A DNA stretch of 64,000 bases from Halorubrum sp. BOL3-1 (GTDB lineage Archaea > Halobacteriota > Halobacteria > Halobacteriales > Haloferacaceae). Under the pieces are notes generated by a model that was not told the origin of the DNA, did no database searches, and saw nothing but the letters and a program-made list of their open reading frames with translations. The translations under genes were made by a program, and so were the position numbers. The stretch covers positions 434,001-498,000 of the forward strand of contig NZ_CP034692.1 in assembly GCF_004114375.1 (NCBI RefSeq), given 5' to 3'. Positions 17,550 to 26,197 of the stretch are shown piece by piece. Within the stretch, counting starts at the first letter, position 1. Each line of letters starts with the position of its first letter.

Positions 17550-19805
17550 CTACTCGTCGGCCGTACGCTCGTCCGACCCGTCGCTCGCGCCGTACTTCTC
17601 GTAGAGGTACGCCGCGCCCGAGACGCCGGCCGCGCCGGCGAGCGGACCGAATCCGGGCGTGTCGTCAGCGGTCTCGCCGCCGTCACCGCCGGAGTCGGAG
17701 CCGTCGTCGCCGTCGCTCCCGTCGGAACCGTAAGATCCGTCGTCGCCGTCGCCCCCGTCATCGCCGTCCGAGCTGTCGTCGCCGTCTGTGCTGTCGTCGC
17801 CGTCGGAACCGTCGTCGCCGCCGACGGTCGCACGGACGTCGTCCGCCGACAGCGAGGTCCGCAGCTCGTAGTAGTCGTAGCTCGCGTTGACGGGGAGTTC
17901 GATCACCTCGCCGTCCTCGGTCTCGTAGCCGTAGTGCTCGCTGTTCGGGTCGAACCCGCCGACCAGCGACAGCGCGTCGGCCTCGGTGGCGTCGAACCCC
18001 TCGACGACGGCGTCGGCGGCGAGTTCGACGACGACCTCGTCGCCCGCGGACACGGACGACGCCGCGACGGTTCCGTGGCCGGGTGCCACGAGCCGGTAGG
18101 TGTCCTCGACGACCGACGCGACCGCGTCCGTCGGCCCGAACGAGACCGTGAGCGTCCCCTCGGAACCCTCGACGGTCGGGTCCTCGATCACCTCGTCGAC
18201 CCGGATCATCCGTTCCTCGCGCTCCGGCGCGATCGTGTCGTACTCCGCGTCGAGCGTGTCCTTGACGAACGGTCCCTGGAACTGCCCGGAGTTGAACACG
18301 CGGGACTCCTCGACGAACTCATCGCTCCGACCGGCGACGAAGTCGTTCGTCGAGACGAGGTACGTCTCCTCGGGGTCGAGCGGCTCTCCGCCGATCCAGA
18401 CGTTCCGGACCTGCCCCTCACCGTCGTGGCCGGTCCACTCGTAGGAGACGCCGGACACCTGGATCGCCGGCTGCGCCCCGTAGTCGCCGGGCATCGGTCG
18501 AACCGACCGCTCCAGGTACGACCGGACCTGCTCGCCGGTCAGCTCGTACACGACGATCTCGTTCGGGAACGGGAGGATGTTCATCACGTCGCTGCCGGTG
18601 AGCTCGCCGGGACCGTACCTGGACCCCGACCGGATGCCGCCGGAGTTCTGGACCGCGACGTCGATCTCCTCATCGAGGTTACCGACCCCTCGCATCAGGT
18701 CCGTCATCAGGTTCCCCCATCCCGTCTCGACCTCGTAGTTGTCGAAGCTGGCGTTGAGCTCGACTTCCGACTCGACGACGGGCTGGCCGAGGCGCTCTTC
18801 GAGGTCCGAGAGGTAGCCGTCGGCGATCTCCGCGACCGGCTGGTTCCGGTCCACCGACCGGACGTCGCGCGGGGTGAAGTTCTCGGTCGACTCCGGGGGC
18901 GACTCGTCCTCATCGAGCGCCTCGGAGTCGTAGAGGTCGACCCGCTCCCAGTCCGAGAGCTCGCCCGTCTCGACGTCGAACGTGAGCCGGCCGATGTGGT
19001 CGAACTCGTCTCCGAACTCGGCGACCGTCGTCCCCTCGATGGTCTCCGGCTCCTCGTAGACGACCCCCGAGTGCGATCCCACGATGGCGTCGACGCCGTC
19101 GACGGCCGCAATCGTCTCGTGGACGCCGCTGGAGACGTGCGACGCGCAGACGATGAAGTCGGTCTCCGACTCCAAGGCCTCGACGGCGGCCTCGGCCGCC
19201 TCCGCGTAGCCGAGCACCCGCCAGTCGTCGGGGTAGTCCGTGATGTCGTAGAAGCCGGTGGTACCCATCCCGAAGACGCCGACGGTGTGGCCCCCGACCT
19301 CGACGGTCGTCCAGCGCTCCGCGCCGGGGACCGGCTCTCCCTCCGGCGTGAGGAGGTTGGCGATCACCCAGGGGAACTCGGAGGACTCGAAGCGTTCGCT
19401 CGCGGTGTCGACGCCGAAGTCGAACTCGTGGTTCCCGGCGCCGACGGCGTCCGGTCCCATCTCGTTGAGCGCCTCGACCATGTGTTCGCCCTCGAACTCG
19501 AGACCGAGGACCGAGGGTGCCAGGTCGTCGCCGTTCCCGAGGAAGGCCGCGTTCGGGTACTCCCCGCGGAACTCCTCGACGACGGCGTAGTACCGTGCGA
19601 CGTCTATCGCCTCGTTGCCCGCGTCTTCGAACCGGCCGTGCAAGTGGGTGTCGTGGACGAGCGTGAGCGTCCCGTCGTCCTCCGCCGCCGCGCCACCCGT
19701 CGCGCCGGTTCCGAGGGCGCCGACGGTTACCCCGCCCGCGGCCGCCGCCAGCAGGCGGCGACGCGTCTCGTCGACGACCTCTCCGGAGCGCGTGTCTTTC
19801 GACAT
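17550..19805 (-). CDS. Tat-exported 5'-nucleotidase / UshA-type metallophosphoesterase
   Basis: 751 residues. The Tat signal is ETRRRLLAAAAGG (13-25). The calcineurin-like domain has DTH (52-54), GNGDD (90-94), GNHEFD (124-129), ASHVSSG and GSHSG, giving the full set of metal ligands. The 5'-nucleotidase C-terminal domain (370-560) has GNLMTDLMR, NSGGIR and NDFVAGR. A Ser/Asp/Gly stalk and the sequence PGFGPLAG followed by a weak hydrophobic segment end the protein; this resembles a PGF-type surface anchor but continues in an acidic tail. It probably releases phosphate from extracellular nucleotides. The ATG at 19805 begins MSKDTRS; a start 33 bases upstream is unlikely. Confidence 0.9.
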   Translation of the reverse strand: MSKDTRSGEVVDETRRRLLAAAAGGVTVGALGTGATGGAAAEDDGTLTLVHDTHLHGRFEDAGNEAIDVARYYAVVEEFRGEYPNAAFLGNGDDLAPSVLGLEFEGEHMVEALNEMGPDAVGAGNHEFDFGVDTASERFESSEFPWVIANLLTPEGEPVPGAERWTTVEVGGHTVGVFGMGTTGFYDITDYPDDWRVLGYAEAAEAAVEALESETDFIVCASHVSSGVHETIAAVDGVDAIVGSHSGVVYEEPETIEGTTVAEFGDEFDHIGRLTFDVETGELSDWERVDLYDSEALDEDESPPESTENFTPRDVRSVDRNQPVAEIADGYLSDLEERLGQPVVESEVELNASFDNYEVETGWGNLMTDLMRGVGNLDEEIDVAVQNSGGIRSGSRYGPGELTGSDVMNILPFPNEIVVYELTGEQVRSYLERSVRPMPGDYGAQPAIQVSGVSYEWTGHDGEGQVRNVWIGGEPLDPEETYLVSTNDFVAGRSDEFVEESRVFNSGQFQGPFVKDTLDAEYDTIAPEREERMIRVDEVIEDPTVEGSEGTLTVSFGPTDAVASVVEDTYRLVAPGHGTVAASSVSAGDEVVVELAADAVVEGFDATEADALSLVGGFDPNSEHYGYETEDGEVIELPVNASYDYYELRTSLSADDVRATVGGDDGSDGDDSTDGDDSSDGDDGGDGDDGSYGSDGSDGDDGSDSGGDGGETADDTPGFGPLAGAAGVSGAAYLYEKYGASDGSDERTADE

Positions 19806-19957
19806 ACTATCGAAAGACTGAGAGACGATAATAAACATTCGTATGCCGGCTAGTTGGTGGTACCAAGTTCTATATATTCACGAACGTGCCATATCGAGCC
19901 GGACGACCGCGGTAGCGTGCTAAACAAAAATCATTACTGGACACGCGAGACGTATCA

Positions 19958-19979
19958 GCCGATATAATTTTCTATCGGC
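19958..19979. promoter_or_regulatory. Inverted repeat around an AT-rich box in the nucleotidase/AOR intergenic region
   Basis: GCCGATA at 19958-19964 and TATCGGC at 19973-19979 form a perfect 7-bp inverted repeat separated by TAATTTTC. It lies in the 250-bp AT-rich gap between two divergent genes and about 80 bp before the aldehyde oxidoreductase ATG. It is a candidate operator. Confidence 0.4.
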
Positions 19980-20055
19980 CGACGGCGACCGATATACGTA
20001 ACTGATACACATTACTCCGGCGTGTGAAGGAATAACTATACGCAGTACAAACATA

Positions 20056-22002
20056 ATGAACGAGCATTACATGACTGAAATGGGCGGCTACAGAGACCGA
20101 GTGGCACAGGTCGACCTCGGCGGTGGCGACGTCAACTACCGCGGGATCGACGACGAGGACGCGGAGAAGTACATCGGTGCGCGCGGGCTGGGCGTCAAGT
20201 ACGTCTTCGACAAGGGTCCCGACGTGGACCCGCTGGGACCGGAGAACCGGCTGGCGTTCATGACGGGACCGCTCACGGGTACGCAGACCGTCATGAGCGG
20301 TCGGATCGCACTCGTGACGAAGTCCCCGCTGACGGGGACCGTCACCGACTCGCACCACGGCGGCTGGTCCGGCGCCCGGCTCAAGTGGGCCGGACTGGAC
20401 GGCATCCTGCTCGACGGCGAGAGCGACGAGCCGGTGTACCTGTTCGTCGAGGACGGTGACGTCGAGGTACGCGACGCCTCCCACCTCTGGGGCCAGGGCG
20501 TCCACGACGCGATCGACCAGATCGGTGAAGAGGTCGACGGGAAGGTCGGTCGCAACGTCTCCGTGATGGCGATCGGTCAGGGCGGCGAGAACCAGGTGCG
20601 GTACGGCTGCGTTATCAACGAGGACGACCGCGCCTCTGGCCGCGGCGGCACCGGCGCCGTGATGGGCGCGAAGAACGTGAAGGCGGTCGTCGTGAAGTCG
20701 GGGACCGACATGCCGAAGCCCGCCGACCCGGAGACGTTCCAGGAGGGGTACCAGCAGGCGATGGAGGTCATCCGCGAGTCCGACGTGACCGCGCCCAACG
20801 AGGGCGGGCTCTCGATGTACGGCACCAACGTCCTGATGAACGCGACCGAGGAGATGGACGGGCTGCCGGCGAAGAACGCGAAGTACACCTCGACGGAAGC
20901 GTACAACGAGACCGAGGGCGTCGACATCGAGGCGGAGCGCGTCTCGGGCGAGAACGTCCGCGAGAACATCCTCGCCGACGAGCCGACCTGTCACTCCTGT
21001 CCGGTCGCGTGTAAGAAGGAGATAGAGGTCGACGTCACCCACAAGGGACAGGACATGAACGTCCGCACGGAGTCGTACGAGTACGAGTCCGCGTGGGCGC
21101 TCGGCCCGAACTCCGGCCACTCCGACCGCGACGAGATCGCGGTCATGCTCCAGCGGTGCAACGACCTCGGCATCGACACAATCGAGGCCGGCAACATGAT
21201 GGCGATGGCGATGGAGATGAGCGAGGAGGGCAAACTCGACGGCGTCGGCGGTCTCGACTGGGGCGACTCCGAGACGATGATCGACCTCATCGACGAGATC
21301 GGCCGCCGGTCCTCGGACCTCGGCGACCTCCTCGCGGAGGGTCCCGAGCGCGTCGCCGACGCGAAGGGGGCACACGGCAACAAGCTCTCGGTCAAGGGGC
21401 AGACGATGGCCGCCTACGACCCGCGCTGTATGAAGGGCATGGGGATCGCGTACGCGACTTCCAACCGCGGCGCCTGCCACCTGCGCGGGTACACGCCGGC
21501 CGCCGAGATCCTCGGTATTCCGGAGAAGGTCGACCCGTACGAGTGGGAGGGCAAGGGCGAACTCACCGCCACCTTCCAGAACCTCCACGCGGTGTCGGAC
21601 TCGTTCGACATCTGCAAGTTCAGCGCGTTCGCGGAGGGGATCGAGGAGTACGTGCTGCAGTACAACGGCATGACCGGCCGCGACCTCTCTGAGGACGACC
21701 TGTTCGAGGCCGGCGAGCGCGTGTACAACCTCGAACGCTACTACAACAACCTCGTCGGCTTCGACGGCGTGGACGACACGCTGCCGAACCGGTTCGTCGA
21801 GGGGCACCCGGACGCCATCCCCGGTACGGGCGCCAGCGAGGGCGAACTCGTCGAGCTCGACCAGATGCTCGACGAGTACTACGAGACCCGCGGCTGGGTC
21901 GACGGCGTCGTCCCCGACGAGAAGCTCGACCAACTCGGCATCGATCTCGGTCCCGGCACCGGCGTCTCCGCGGGCGACTCGGCGGCTCCCGCCGACGACT
22001 GA
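20056..22002 (+). CDS. aor: Aldehyde:ferredoxin oxidoreductase family protein (tungsten)
   Basis: 648 residues, the length of AOR family enzymes that oxidise aldehydes to acids with a tungstopterin and a [4Fe-4S] cluster. Cluster ligands are C312-x2-C315-x3-C319 (TCHSCPVAC) and C520 (DICKF). The pterin-binding N-domain has GARGLGVKYVF and FMTGPLTGTQTVMSGR. Two starts are possible, the ATG at 20056 or 20071 (MTEMGGYRDRV); a TATA-like TAACTATA at about 20032 fits either. Acidic residues are spread throughout. In haloarchaea this enzyme class has been linked to aromatic aldehydes or amino-acid-derived aldehydes; substrate here is not visible. Confidence 0.9.
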   Translation: MNEHYMTEMGGYRDRVAQVDLGGGDVNYRGIDDEDAEKYIGARGLGVKYVFDKGPDVDPLGPENRLAFMTGPLTGTQTVMSGRIALVTKSPLTGTVTDSHHGGWSGARLKWAGLDGILLDGESDEPVYLFVEDGDVEVRDASHLWGQGVHDAIDQIGEEVDGKVGRNVSVMAIGQGGENQVRYGCVINEDDRASGRGGTGAVMGAKNVKAVVVKSGTDMPKPADPETFQEGYQQAMEVIRESDVTAPNEGGLSMYGTNVLMNATEEMDGLPAKNAKYTSTEAYNETEGVDIEAERVSGENVRENILADEPTCHSCPVACKKEIEVDVTHKGQDMNVRTESYEYESAWALGPNSGHSDRDEIAVMLQRCNDLGIDTIEAGNMMAMAMEMSEEGKLDGVGGLDWGDSETMIDLIDEIGRRSSDLGDLLAEGPERVADAKGAHGNKLSVKGQTMAAYDPRCMKGMGIAYATSNRGACHLRGYTPAAEILGIPEKVDPYEWEGKGELTATFQNLHAVSDSFDICKFSAFAEGIEEYVLQYNGMTGRDLSEDDLFEAGERVYNLERYYNNLVGFDGVDDTLPNRFVEGHPDAIPGTGASEGELVELDQMLDEYYETRGWVDGVVPDEKLDQLGIDLGPGTGVSAGDSAAPADD

Positions 22003-22071
22003 TCGCGCCGCTCGCGTCGCGGCCGACGACCGGCGTTTATTTTTAAGTAGTTCCCGCCGGTAACGCGGGCC

Positions 22072-22416
22072 ATGGCGCACGACCCGCTCTCGCCTGCCGA
22101 GGCCCTCCGCACGCGAGCCGGGACGGCGCTCGCCGCAGTGAGCGTCCTCGTGTTCGCGTACTCGATCCTCGTCCTCGGCCAGCTGCTGCTCGGCACGACC
22201 GTCGCCGGCGGGCTCACCGTCGGACTGTACCTCACGTACCACACCCTCGCAGTCCTCGACTCGGTCGCCGACGCAGCCCAGCGGTTCGCCGCGGCGAAGG
22301 AGCGTGAAGTCGACCCGACGGGAGACCGCCGGCACGGCGGAACCCACGTCGAGAGCGATGAGACGAACGACGACCGGACGCGGACGACGGCCGAGTTCAC
22401 GGAGCGCGAGCGCTGA
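22072..22416 (+). CDS. Small haloarchaeal membrane protein
   Basis: 114 residues with two hydrophobic helices (ALAAVSVLVFAYSILVLGQLLLG and VAGGLTVGLYLTYHTLAVL) and a polar, acidic and Thr-rich C-terminal tail. I do not recognise it. A TTTTTAAGTA stretch about 35 bp upstream looks like a TATA box. It is transcribed with AOR but the 69-bp gap and promoter suggest its own unit. Confidence 0.65.
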   Translation: MAHDPLSPAEALRTRAGTALAAVSVLVFAYSILVLGQLLLGTTVAGGLTVGLYLTYHTLAVLDSVADAAQRFAAAKEREVDPTGDRRHGGTHVESDETNDDRTRTTAEFTERER

Positions 22417-22446
22417 CCGTCCCGCCGCGGTTCGACCCAACCCGAC

Positions 22447-22803
22447 TCACGCGAACACGACGAACCGGAATATCCACAGCGCGATCATCCCGGTCGCGAT
22501 GGTGGCGAATACGTTCTCGGTCCGCCACGCGACCGCGCCGGCGACGAGGCCCGCGATCAGGCGCTCGTCGAGCAGCGTCGCCGTGACGGACGGCCGAAAC
22601 GTCACCAGGTCGGGGAGGACGAGCGCCGCGAGGACCGCGGGCGGCACGTACCGCAGCGGTCGCTGGACGCGCGTCGGCACCCCCTCGATCCGCCCGAACA
22701 GGTGGATGAAAGAGAGCCGGATCCCGTACGTGATCGCGCCGATCGCGGCGATGGCGATCCAGGCGCGCGGAGAGGCGACGAGGCCGCCGAGCGCGTCGGT
22801 CAC
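22447..22803 (-). CDS. azlD: AzlD-family branched-chain amino acid export subunit
   Basis: 118 residues and about four membrane helices. ITYGIRLSFIHL, LRYVPPAVLAALVLPDL and ENVFATIATGMIALW are AzlD landmarks. With AzlC it forms an exporter for branched-chain amino acids or analogues. The start is GTG at 22803; that GTG lies in one copy of an 19-bp repeat whose second copy contains the azlC stop. Confidence 0.88.
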   Translation of the reverse strand: MTDALGGLVASPRAWIAIAAIGAITYGIRLSFIHLFGRIEGVPTRVQRPLRYVPPAVLAALVLPDLVTFRPSVTATLLDERLIAGLVAGAVAWRTENVFATIATGMIALWIFRFVVFA

Positions 22804-22865
22804 GACGCCGTCGCCTCCGGGTCTGCCGCGTCGACGGGGGCCGTCACGACGCCGTCGCCTCCGTC
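22801..22865. repeat. 19-bp direct repeat at the azlC/azlD junction
   Basis: CACGACGCCGTCGCCTCCG occurs at 22801-22819 and again at 22847-22865, minus-strand start and stop signals included: the first copy carries the GTG start of azlD, the second adjoins the azlC stop. The copies are 46 bp apart, consistent with a small duplication that pulled apart an earlier GTGA stop/start overlap. Confidence 0.6.
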
Positions 22866-23533
22866 ACCAGCCCGGCCGCGACGCCGCACAGGGCGCCGAC
22901 GAGCAGGCCGAGGTTGAGCGGGAGGCCGGCCGCGGCGACCGCGACCGCGCCGCCCGCGACGCCCGCGACGGTGGTCGGCCGGTCCTTCATCGCGGGCACG
23001 AGGAGCGCGAGGAAGACGAGCGGCACCGCGAAGGTGAGTCCCCACGAGCCGGGGACACCGGCGCCGAGGACGACGCCAGCGACCGTCCCGACCTGCCAGA
23101 CGATCCACAGCGACGCGGCCGCGCCGAGGTAGTAGCGCCACCGGGTCCGGTCGGGGTTCTCGTCGAACTCGGCCACCGAGAGCGCGTACGCCTGGTCGGT
23201 GAGCAGGTACGCGAGGCCGGCGCGGAGCCGGCGGCCGTAGTCGGCGAAGTGCGGCGCGATGGAGGCCGAGTACATCAGCATCCGGAGGTTGATAACCGCG
23301 GCCGTGCCGACGACGACCGCCAGCGGCGCGTTCTCTCCGAGCAGTTCAAGCGCCGCGAGCTGGGAGGCACCCGCGAACACGATGACGGACATGCCGACCG
23401 CCTCGGAGAGCCCGAATCCGGCGTCAACGGCGGCGATACCGGCGACGAGCGCGAACGGCGCGATCCCCAGCATGAGCGGCGAGACGTCGCGGACGCCGGC
23501 TAACAGGTCCTCGTCGAGCGGGAGGGCGGGCAC
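22844..23533 (-). CDS. azlC: AzlC-family branched-chain amino acid exporter
   Basis: 229 residues, about seven membrane helices. The N-terminal repeat PLMLGIAPFALVAGI, the glycine-rich VFAGASQLAALELL and the INLRMLMYSASIAPHF motif are typical of AzlC. It is upstream of azlD on the same strand, 40 bp apart, forming the usual pair. The gene starts 2 bp before the end of the methyltransferase gene's stop region, so the three may be cotranscribed. Confidence 0.9.
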   Translation of the reverse strand: MPALPLDEDLLAGVRDVSPLMLGIAPFALVAGIAAVDAGFGLSEAVGMSVIVFAGASQLAALELLGENAPLAVVVGTAAVINLRMLMYSASIAPHFADYGRRLRAGLAYLLTDQAYALSVAEFDENPDRTRWRYYLGAAASLWIVWQVGTVAGVVLGAGVPGSWGLTFAVPLVFLALLVPAMKDRPTTVAGVAGGAVAVAAAGLPLNLGLLVGALCGVAAGLVTEATAS

Positions 23534-23535
23534 GG

Positions 23536-24357
23536 CTATTTCTCCCGCGGGTAGACCGGCTCATCGTGCTTCGCCGCGAGGTGGTCGGCGTGGTCGAGCT
23601 TCGCGTTCGCCTTGCGGAAGGTGCCGAGCAGGGAGTGGATCTCGCGTTCGGTCGGATGCGCGCGTCCGAGCAGCCGGCGCATCAGCAGCGCGTTCTTCCC
23701 GCGGACGTGGTCGCGCTGCCCGGTCACGGCGAGGAACTCGTCGAAGAACTCGTGGAAGCGCTCCACGTCCGCTTCGGGGGCGCGGGTCACTTCCGTGTCG
23801 GGCTGTTGGGTCTCGTCTACCGTGAGTCCGCGGAGTTCGTAGAGGAGCACCGTCGCGGCCTGCCCGAGGTTGAGGACGGGGTAGTCCTCGTCGGCCGGGA
23901 TCGAACACACCTCGTCGAGCCGCGAGAGCTCCTCGTTGTTGAGGCCGCGCCCCTCGCGGCCGAAGACGATAGCGGTGGGCGCGTCGACGGTCTTCAGCGA
24001 CTCGCGCAGTTCGACGGGCGTCTTGAACGGGAAGCGCTCGTGGCTGCGGTCGTCCTCGCCGGTGATCGCGGTGGTGCCGACGGTGTGGTAGTTCGCGACG
24101 ACCTCGTCGAAGGTGACCTCGTCGGCGTTCGGGAGGACGTCCTCGCGGGCGTGACCGGCGAAGCCGTACGCCTCGCCGCCCTCTTCCAGCTCCGGCGGAT
24201 CCACCAGTTTGAGGTCCGAGAGGCCGAAGTTCTTCATCGCCCGGGCGATGGTGCCGACGTTGCCCGGCGTCTCCGGCTCGACGACGACCACGACCGGCTT
24301 CCGGCGGGCACCGTCGGTCTCGTTCGCGTCCGGCGCGTCGGTCTCGTCGCCGCTCAT
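23536..24357 (-). CDS. trmJ: SpoU-class RNA 2'-O-methyltransferase, TrmJ-like
   Basis: 273 residues with the alpha/beta-knot methyltransferase fold. Residues near 22-40 read VVVVVEPETPGNVGTIARAMKNFG; motif 2 is IVFGREGRGLNNEEL and motif 3 is PVLNLGQAATVLLYEL, the three SpoU signatures. The family includes TrmJ, which methylates position 32 of tRNA. A C-terminal helical extension (190-273) is like that of archaeal TrmJ. The start ATG at 24357 overlaps the next gene's end by 4 nt, showing coupling. Confidence 0.85.
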   Translation of the reverse strand: MSGDETDAPDANETDGARRKPVVVVVEPETPGNVGTIARAMKNFGLSDLKLVDPPELEEGGEAYGFAGHAREDVLPNADEVTFDEVVANYHTVGTTAITGEDDRSHERFPFKTPVELRESLKTVDAPTAIVFGREGRGLNNEELSRLDEVCSIPADEDYPVLNLGQAATVLLYELRGLTVDETQQPDTEVTRAPEADVERFHEFFDEFLAVTGQRDHVRGKNALLMRRLLGRAHPTEREIHSLLGTFRKANAKLDHADHLAAKHDEPVYPREK

Positions 24358-24947
24358 CGGTTCGCGGGGTAGTCGGCCGAGAGGTCGAGCTCCGAGTCCG
24401 CCAGCTCCGTCTCGGTCACCTGCGCGTCCTCGTCGCGGTCGTCGCCGCCGGCGAGCTCGAGGATGTCGATCCGCTCGCCCTCGAAGTCCGCTTCGAGCCG
24501 TTCCTGAACCTCCTGTTGGTCGGGCAAGTCCGGCAGGCCGCCGGGGTCCTCCTCGACGTGCTCGACGGAGCCGTACCCCTCCGGCGCCTCGTTGCCGGCG
24601 GCGACCCACTCGTGGAAGCGGTCCGCGAACTCGACCGACCCCTTGTGGTCGCTACCGCCCGCCTCGCGGAACCAGTAGAGCAGTTCCGGCTCGTGTTCGG
24701 GGCATAGCAGCACCTCGCCGTCCGGCTCGCCGTACACGATCTCCGCCTCGTTACAGCGGTGGACCTCCGCCTCGCCGTGTTCGAGGTAACAGACGTCGCA
24801 GGGCTCCTCGACGAGGCTGACGAGCCGAAGCAGCCGATCTCGGGGGTCCTCGGGGATCTTGTCGAGAGGCTTCAGCTCCTCGTCGCCGGAGAATATCTCG
24901 TCCTCCTCGAAGCGCCATCCGCGGAGGCCGATGCTCACTTTCGCCAT
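24354..24947 (-). CDS. Conserved haloarchaeal protein with cysteine motif
   Basis: 197 residues from the ATG at 24947; a TTG two codons earlier is less likely. Residues 49-65 have CDVCYLEHGEAEVHRC, and LLCPEH follows, forming a probable zinc site. The remainder is acidic, with WFREAGGSDHKGSVEFADRFHEWV. I do not recognise a named family. Its 4-nt overlap with the methyltransferase suggests a joint operon and possibly RNA-linked function, but this is inference from position only. Confidence 0.65.
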   Translation of the reverse strand: MAKVSIGLRGWRFEEDEIFSGDEELKPLDKIPEDPRDRLLRLVSLVEEPCDVCYLEHGEAEVHRCNEAEIVYGEPDGEVLLCPEHEPELLYWFREAGGSDHKGSVEFADRFHEWVAAGNEAPEGYGSVEHVEEDPGGLPDLPDQQEVQERLEADFEGERIDILELAGGDDRDEDAQVTETELADSELDLSADYPANR

Positions 24948-25004
24948 GTCCAACGATACGCTCCGGCGGCGATAAAAGCGCGTCCTTCCCGGACGGAGCG
25001 TCCG

Positions 25005-25400
25005 TCACGCGGCGAGACGCGTCGCCGTGGCCCGGAACCGGAGCGCGGCCGTCGTCGACTCACCGCCCGACTCGGCGACCGCACCCGAGAAGCCGGGGTA
25101 GTCGACGACGAAGAACGCGAGGGTCAGCGCCGCCGCGAGCGCGCCGAAGCCGAGCGCCAACCGACGCCGCGTCTCCGTCGAAACTCCGAGGCGGCCGCTG
25201 ACCCGTTCGGTCGCGAAGACGCCGGCGACCGCGAGGGCGAGTCCGACCGCGGCGACGTGGCTCCCGCCGAGCCGAGACGCCTGGTACAACAGGAGACCGG
25301 ACAGCGCGACCGCCGAGCCGACGACGATCGCCGCACCGCCGGCGACGGCCTCGTTGTCGGCCGTCGATCGAGGCGCCTCGCGGGCGCTTGAACCGACCAT
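25005..25400 (-). CDS. Haloarchaeal four-helix membrane protein
   Basis: 131 residues with hydrophobic segments at about 22-40, 47-62, 83-103 and an N-terminal polar leader. Ala/Gly/Val-rich, with no recognisable motif. It stands alone between a minus-strand operon and the DUF192 promoter region. Confidence 0.5.
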   Translation of the reverse strand: MVGSSAREAPRSTADNEAVAGGAAIVVGSAVALSGLLLYQASRLGGSHVAAVGLALAVAGVFATERVSGRLGVSTETRRRLALGFGALAAALTLAFFVVDYPGFSGAVAESGGESTTAALRFRATATRLAA

Positions 25401-25474
25401 GTCGATCGGTCGTTGTCCACGGGCATAATCTCCCCGGAGGCGCGGCGTGACGGCGGAGACCGCGTCGTGCCGAC

Positions 25475-25540
25475 CGCCGATCCCGTCTCGCGCTACCGCC
25501 GATCCCGTCTCGCACTACCGACGCTCCCGTCCCGCGCGAG
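25475..25540. repeat. Three 22-bp tandem repeats upstream of the DUF192 gene
   Basis: Units start at 25475, 25497 and 25519. The first two read CGCCGATCCCGTCTCGC(G/A)CTAC and differ at a single base; the third is degenerate. The array ends about 11 bp before the TATA box of the downstream gene, in the region where regulators bind in archaea. Confidence 0.6.
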
Positions 25541-25551
25541 CGACGCGGTCG

Positions 25552-25560
25552 CTTATATAT
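25552..25560 (+). promoter_or_regulatory. TATA box of the DUF192 lipoprotein gene
   Basis: CTTATATAT at 25552-25560 lies about 26 bp ahead of the ATG at 25582, the expected distance for a leaderless haloarchaeal transcript. Confidence 0.65.
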
Positions 25561-25581
25561 GCGCGGCCCCTCGTCGCGACC

Positions 25582-26190
25582 ATGCGACGGCGACGGCTCC
25601 TCGGACTGACCGCGGCCGCGACCGCCGGGAGCGCGGCGGGCTGTCTCGGCGGTGACCCGACCGGAGACGGTGGCGGAGGCGGGGAGACCGGCGGTGGAGA
25701 CGGTTCGGATGGTAGCGGAGACGGTTCGGACGGCGGCGGAGGCGGTTCGGACGGCGGTGGAGAAACCGACATCAAGTGGCCGACCGGGACGTACGCCGAC
25801 TACGCGACGACGGCCGTGACGGTCGAGAGTTCGACGGGCGAGGAACTGGGATCGGTGACCGCAGCGATCGCGGACGACAGGGACAGGCACGTCCTCGGCC
25901 TCAGCGACGCCGAGGCGCTCCCGGAGGACGGCGGGATGCTGTTCACCTACGGTTCCCCGCGCGACTCGCTCACCTACGTGATGCGCGACATGGACTTCGG
26001 GATCGACATCGTCTACGCGGACGGCGACCGCGAGGTCGTCGAGGTCCACAACGCGCCCGAACCCGGTCCGAACGAGGACGGCGAGGAGCAGCAGTATCCC
26101 GGTTCGGGACAGTACGTGTTAGAAGTACCCTATGAGTGGACCGACCGGCACGACGTGTCGGTCGGGGATTCGCTGGCGTTCGACCTGTGA
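25582..26190 (+). CDS. DUF192 Tat lipoprotein
   Basis: 202 residues. MRRRRLLGLTAAATAGSAAGC is a Tat signal plus lipobox. A 50-residue Gly/Asp/Ser linker of repeated GDGSDG units follows. Residues 75-202 form the DUF192 beta-sandwich: ATTAVTVESSTGEELGSVTAAIADD, GLSDAEALPEDGGMLFTYGSP, TYVMRDMDFGIDIVYAD and YVLEVP. DUF192 proteins are exported or extracellular and their function is unknown. Directly preceded by a three-unit tandem repeat and TATA box. Confidence 0.85.
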   Translation: MRRRRLLGLTAAATAGSAAGCLGGDPTGDGGGGGETGGGDGSDGSGDGSDGGGGGSDGGGETDIKWPTGTYADYATTAVTVESSTGEELGSVTAAIADDRDRHVLGLSDAEALPEDGGMLFTYGSPRDSLTYVMRDMDFGIDIVYADGDREVVEVHNAPEPGPNEDGEEQQYPGSGQYVLEVPYEWTDRHDVSVGDSLAFDL

Positions 26191-26197
26191 TCGCGTC

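Noticed and set aside
17493-19853. 786-codon plus-strand frame opposite the 5'-nucleotidase
   Set aside because: Antisense shadow of a gene with full catalytic motifs; composition is Arg/Asp/Val-rich without motifs.
19972-22440. Long open frame of 822 codons on the minus strand opposite the aldehyde oxidoreductase
   Set aside because: It is an antisense shadow produced by high GC third positions; it lacks any domain and covers a well-supported gene.
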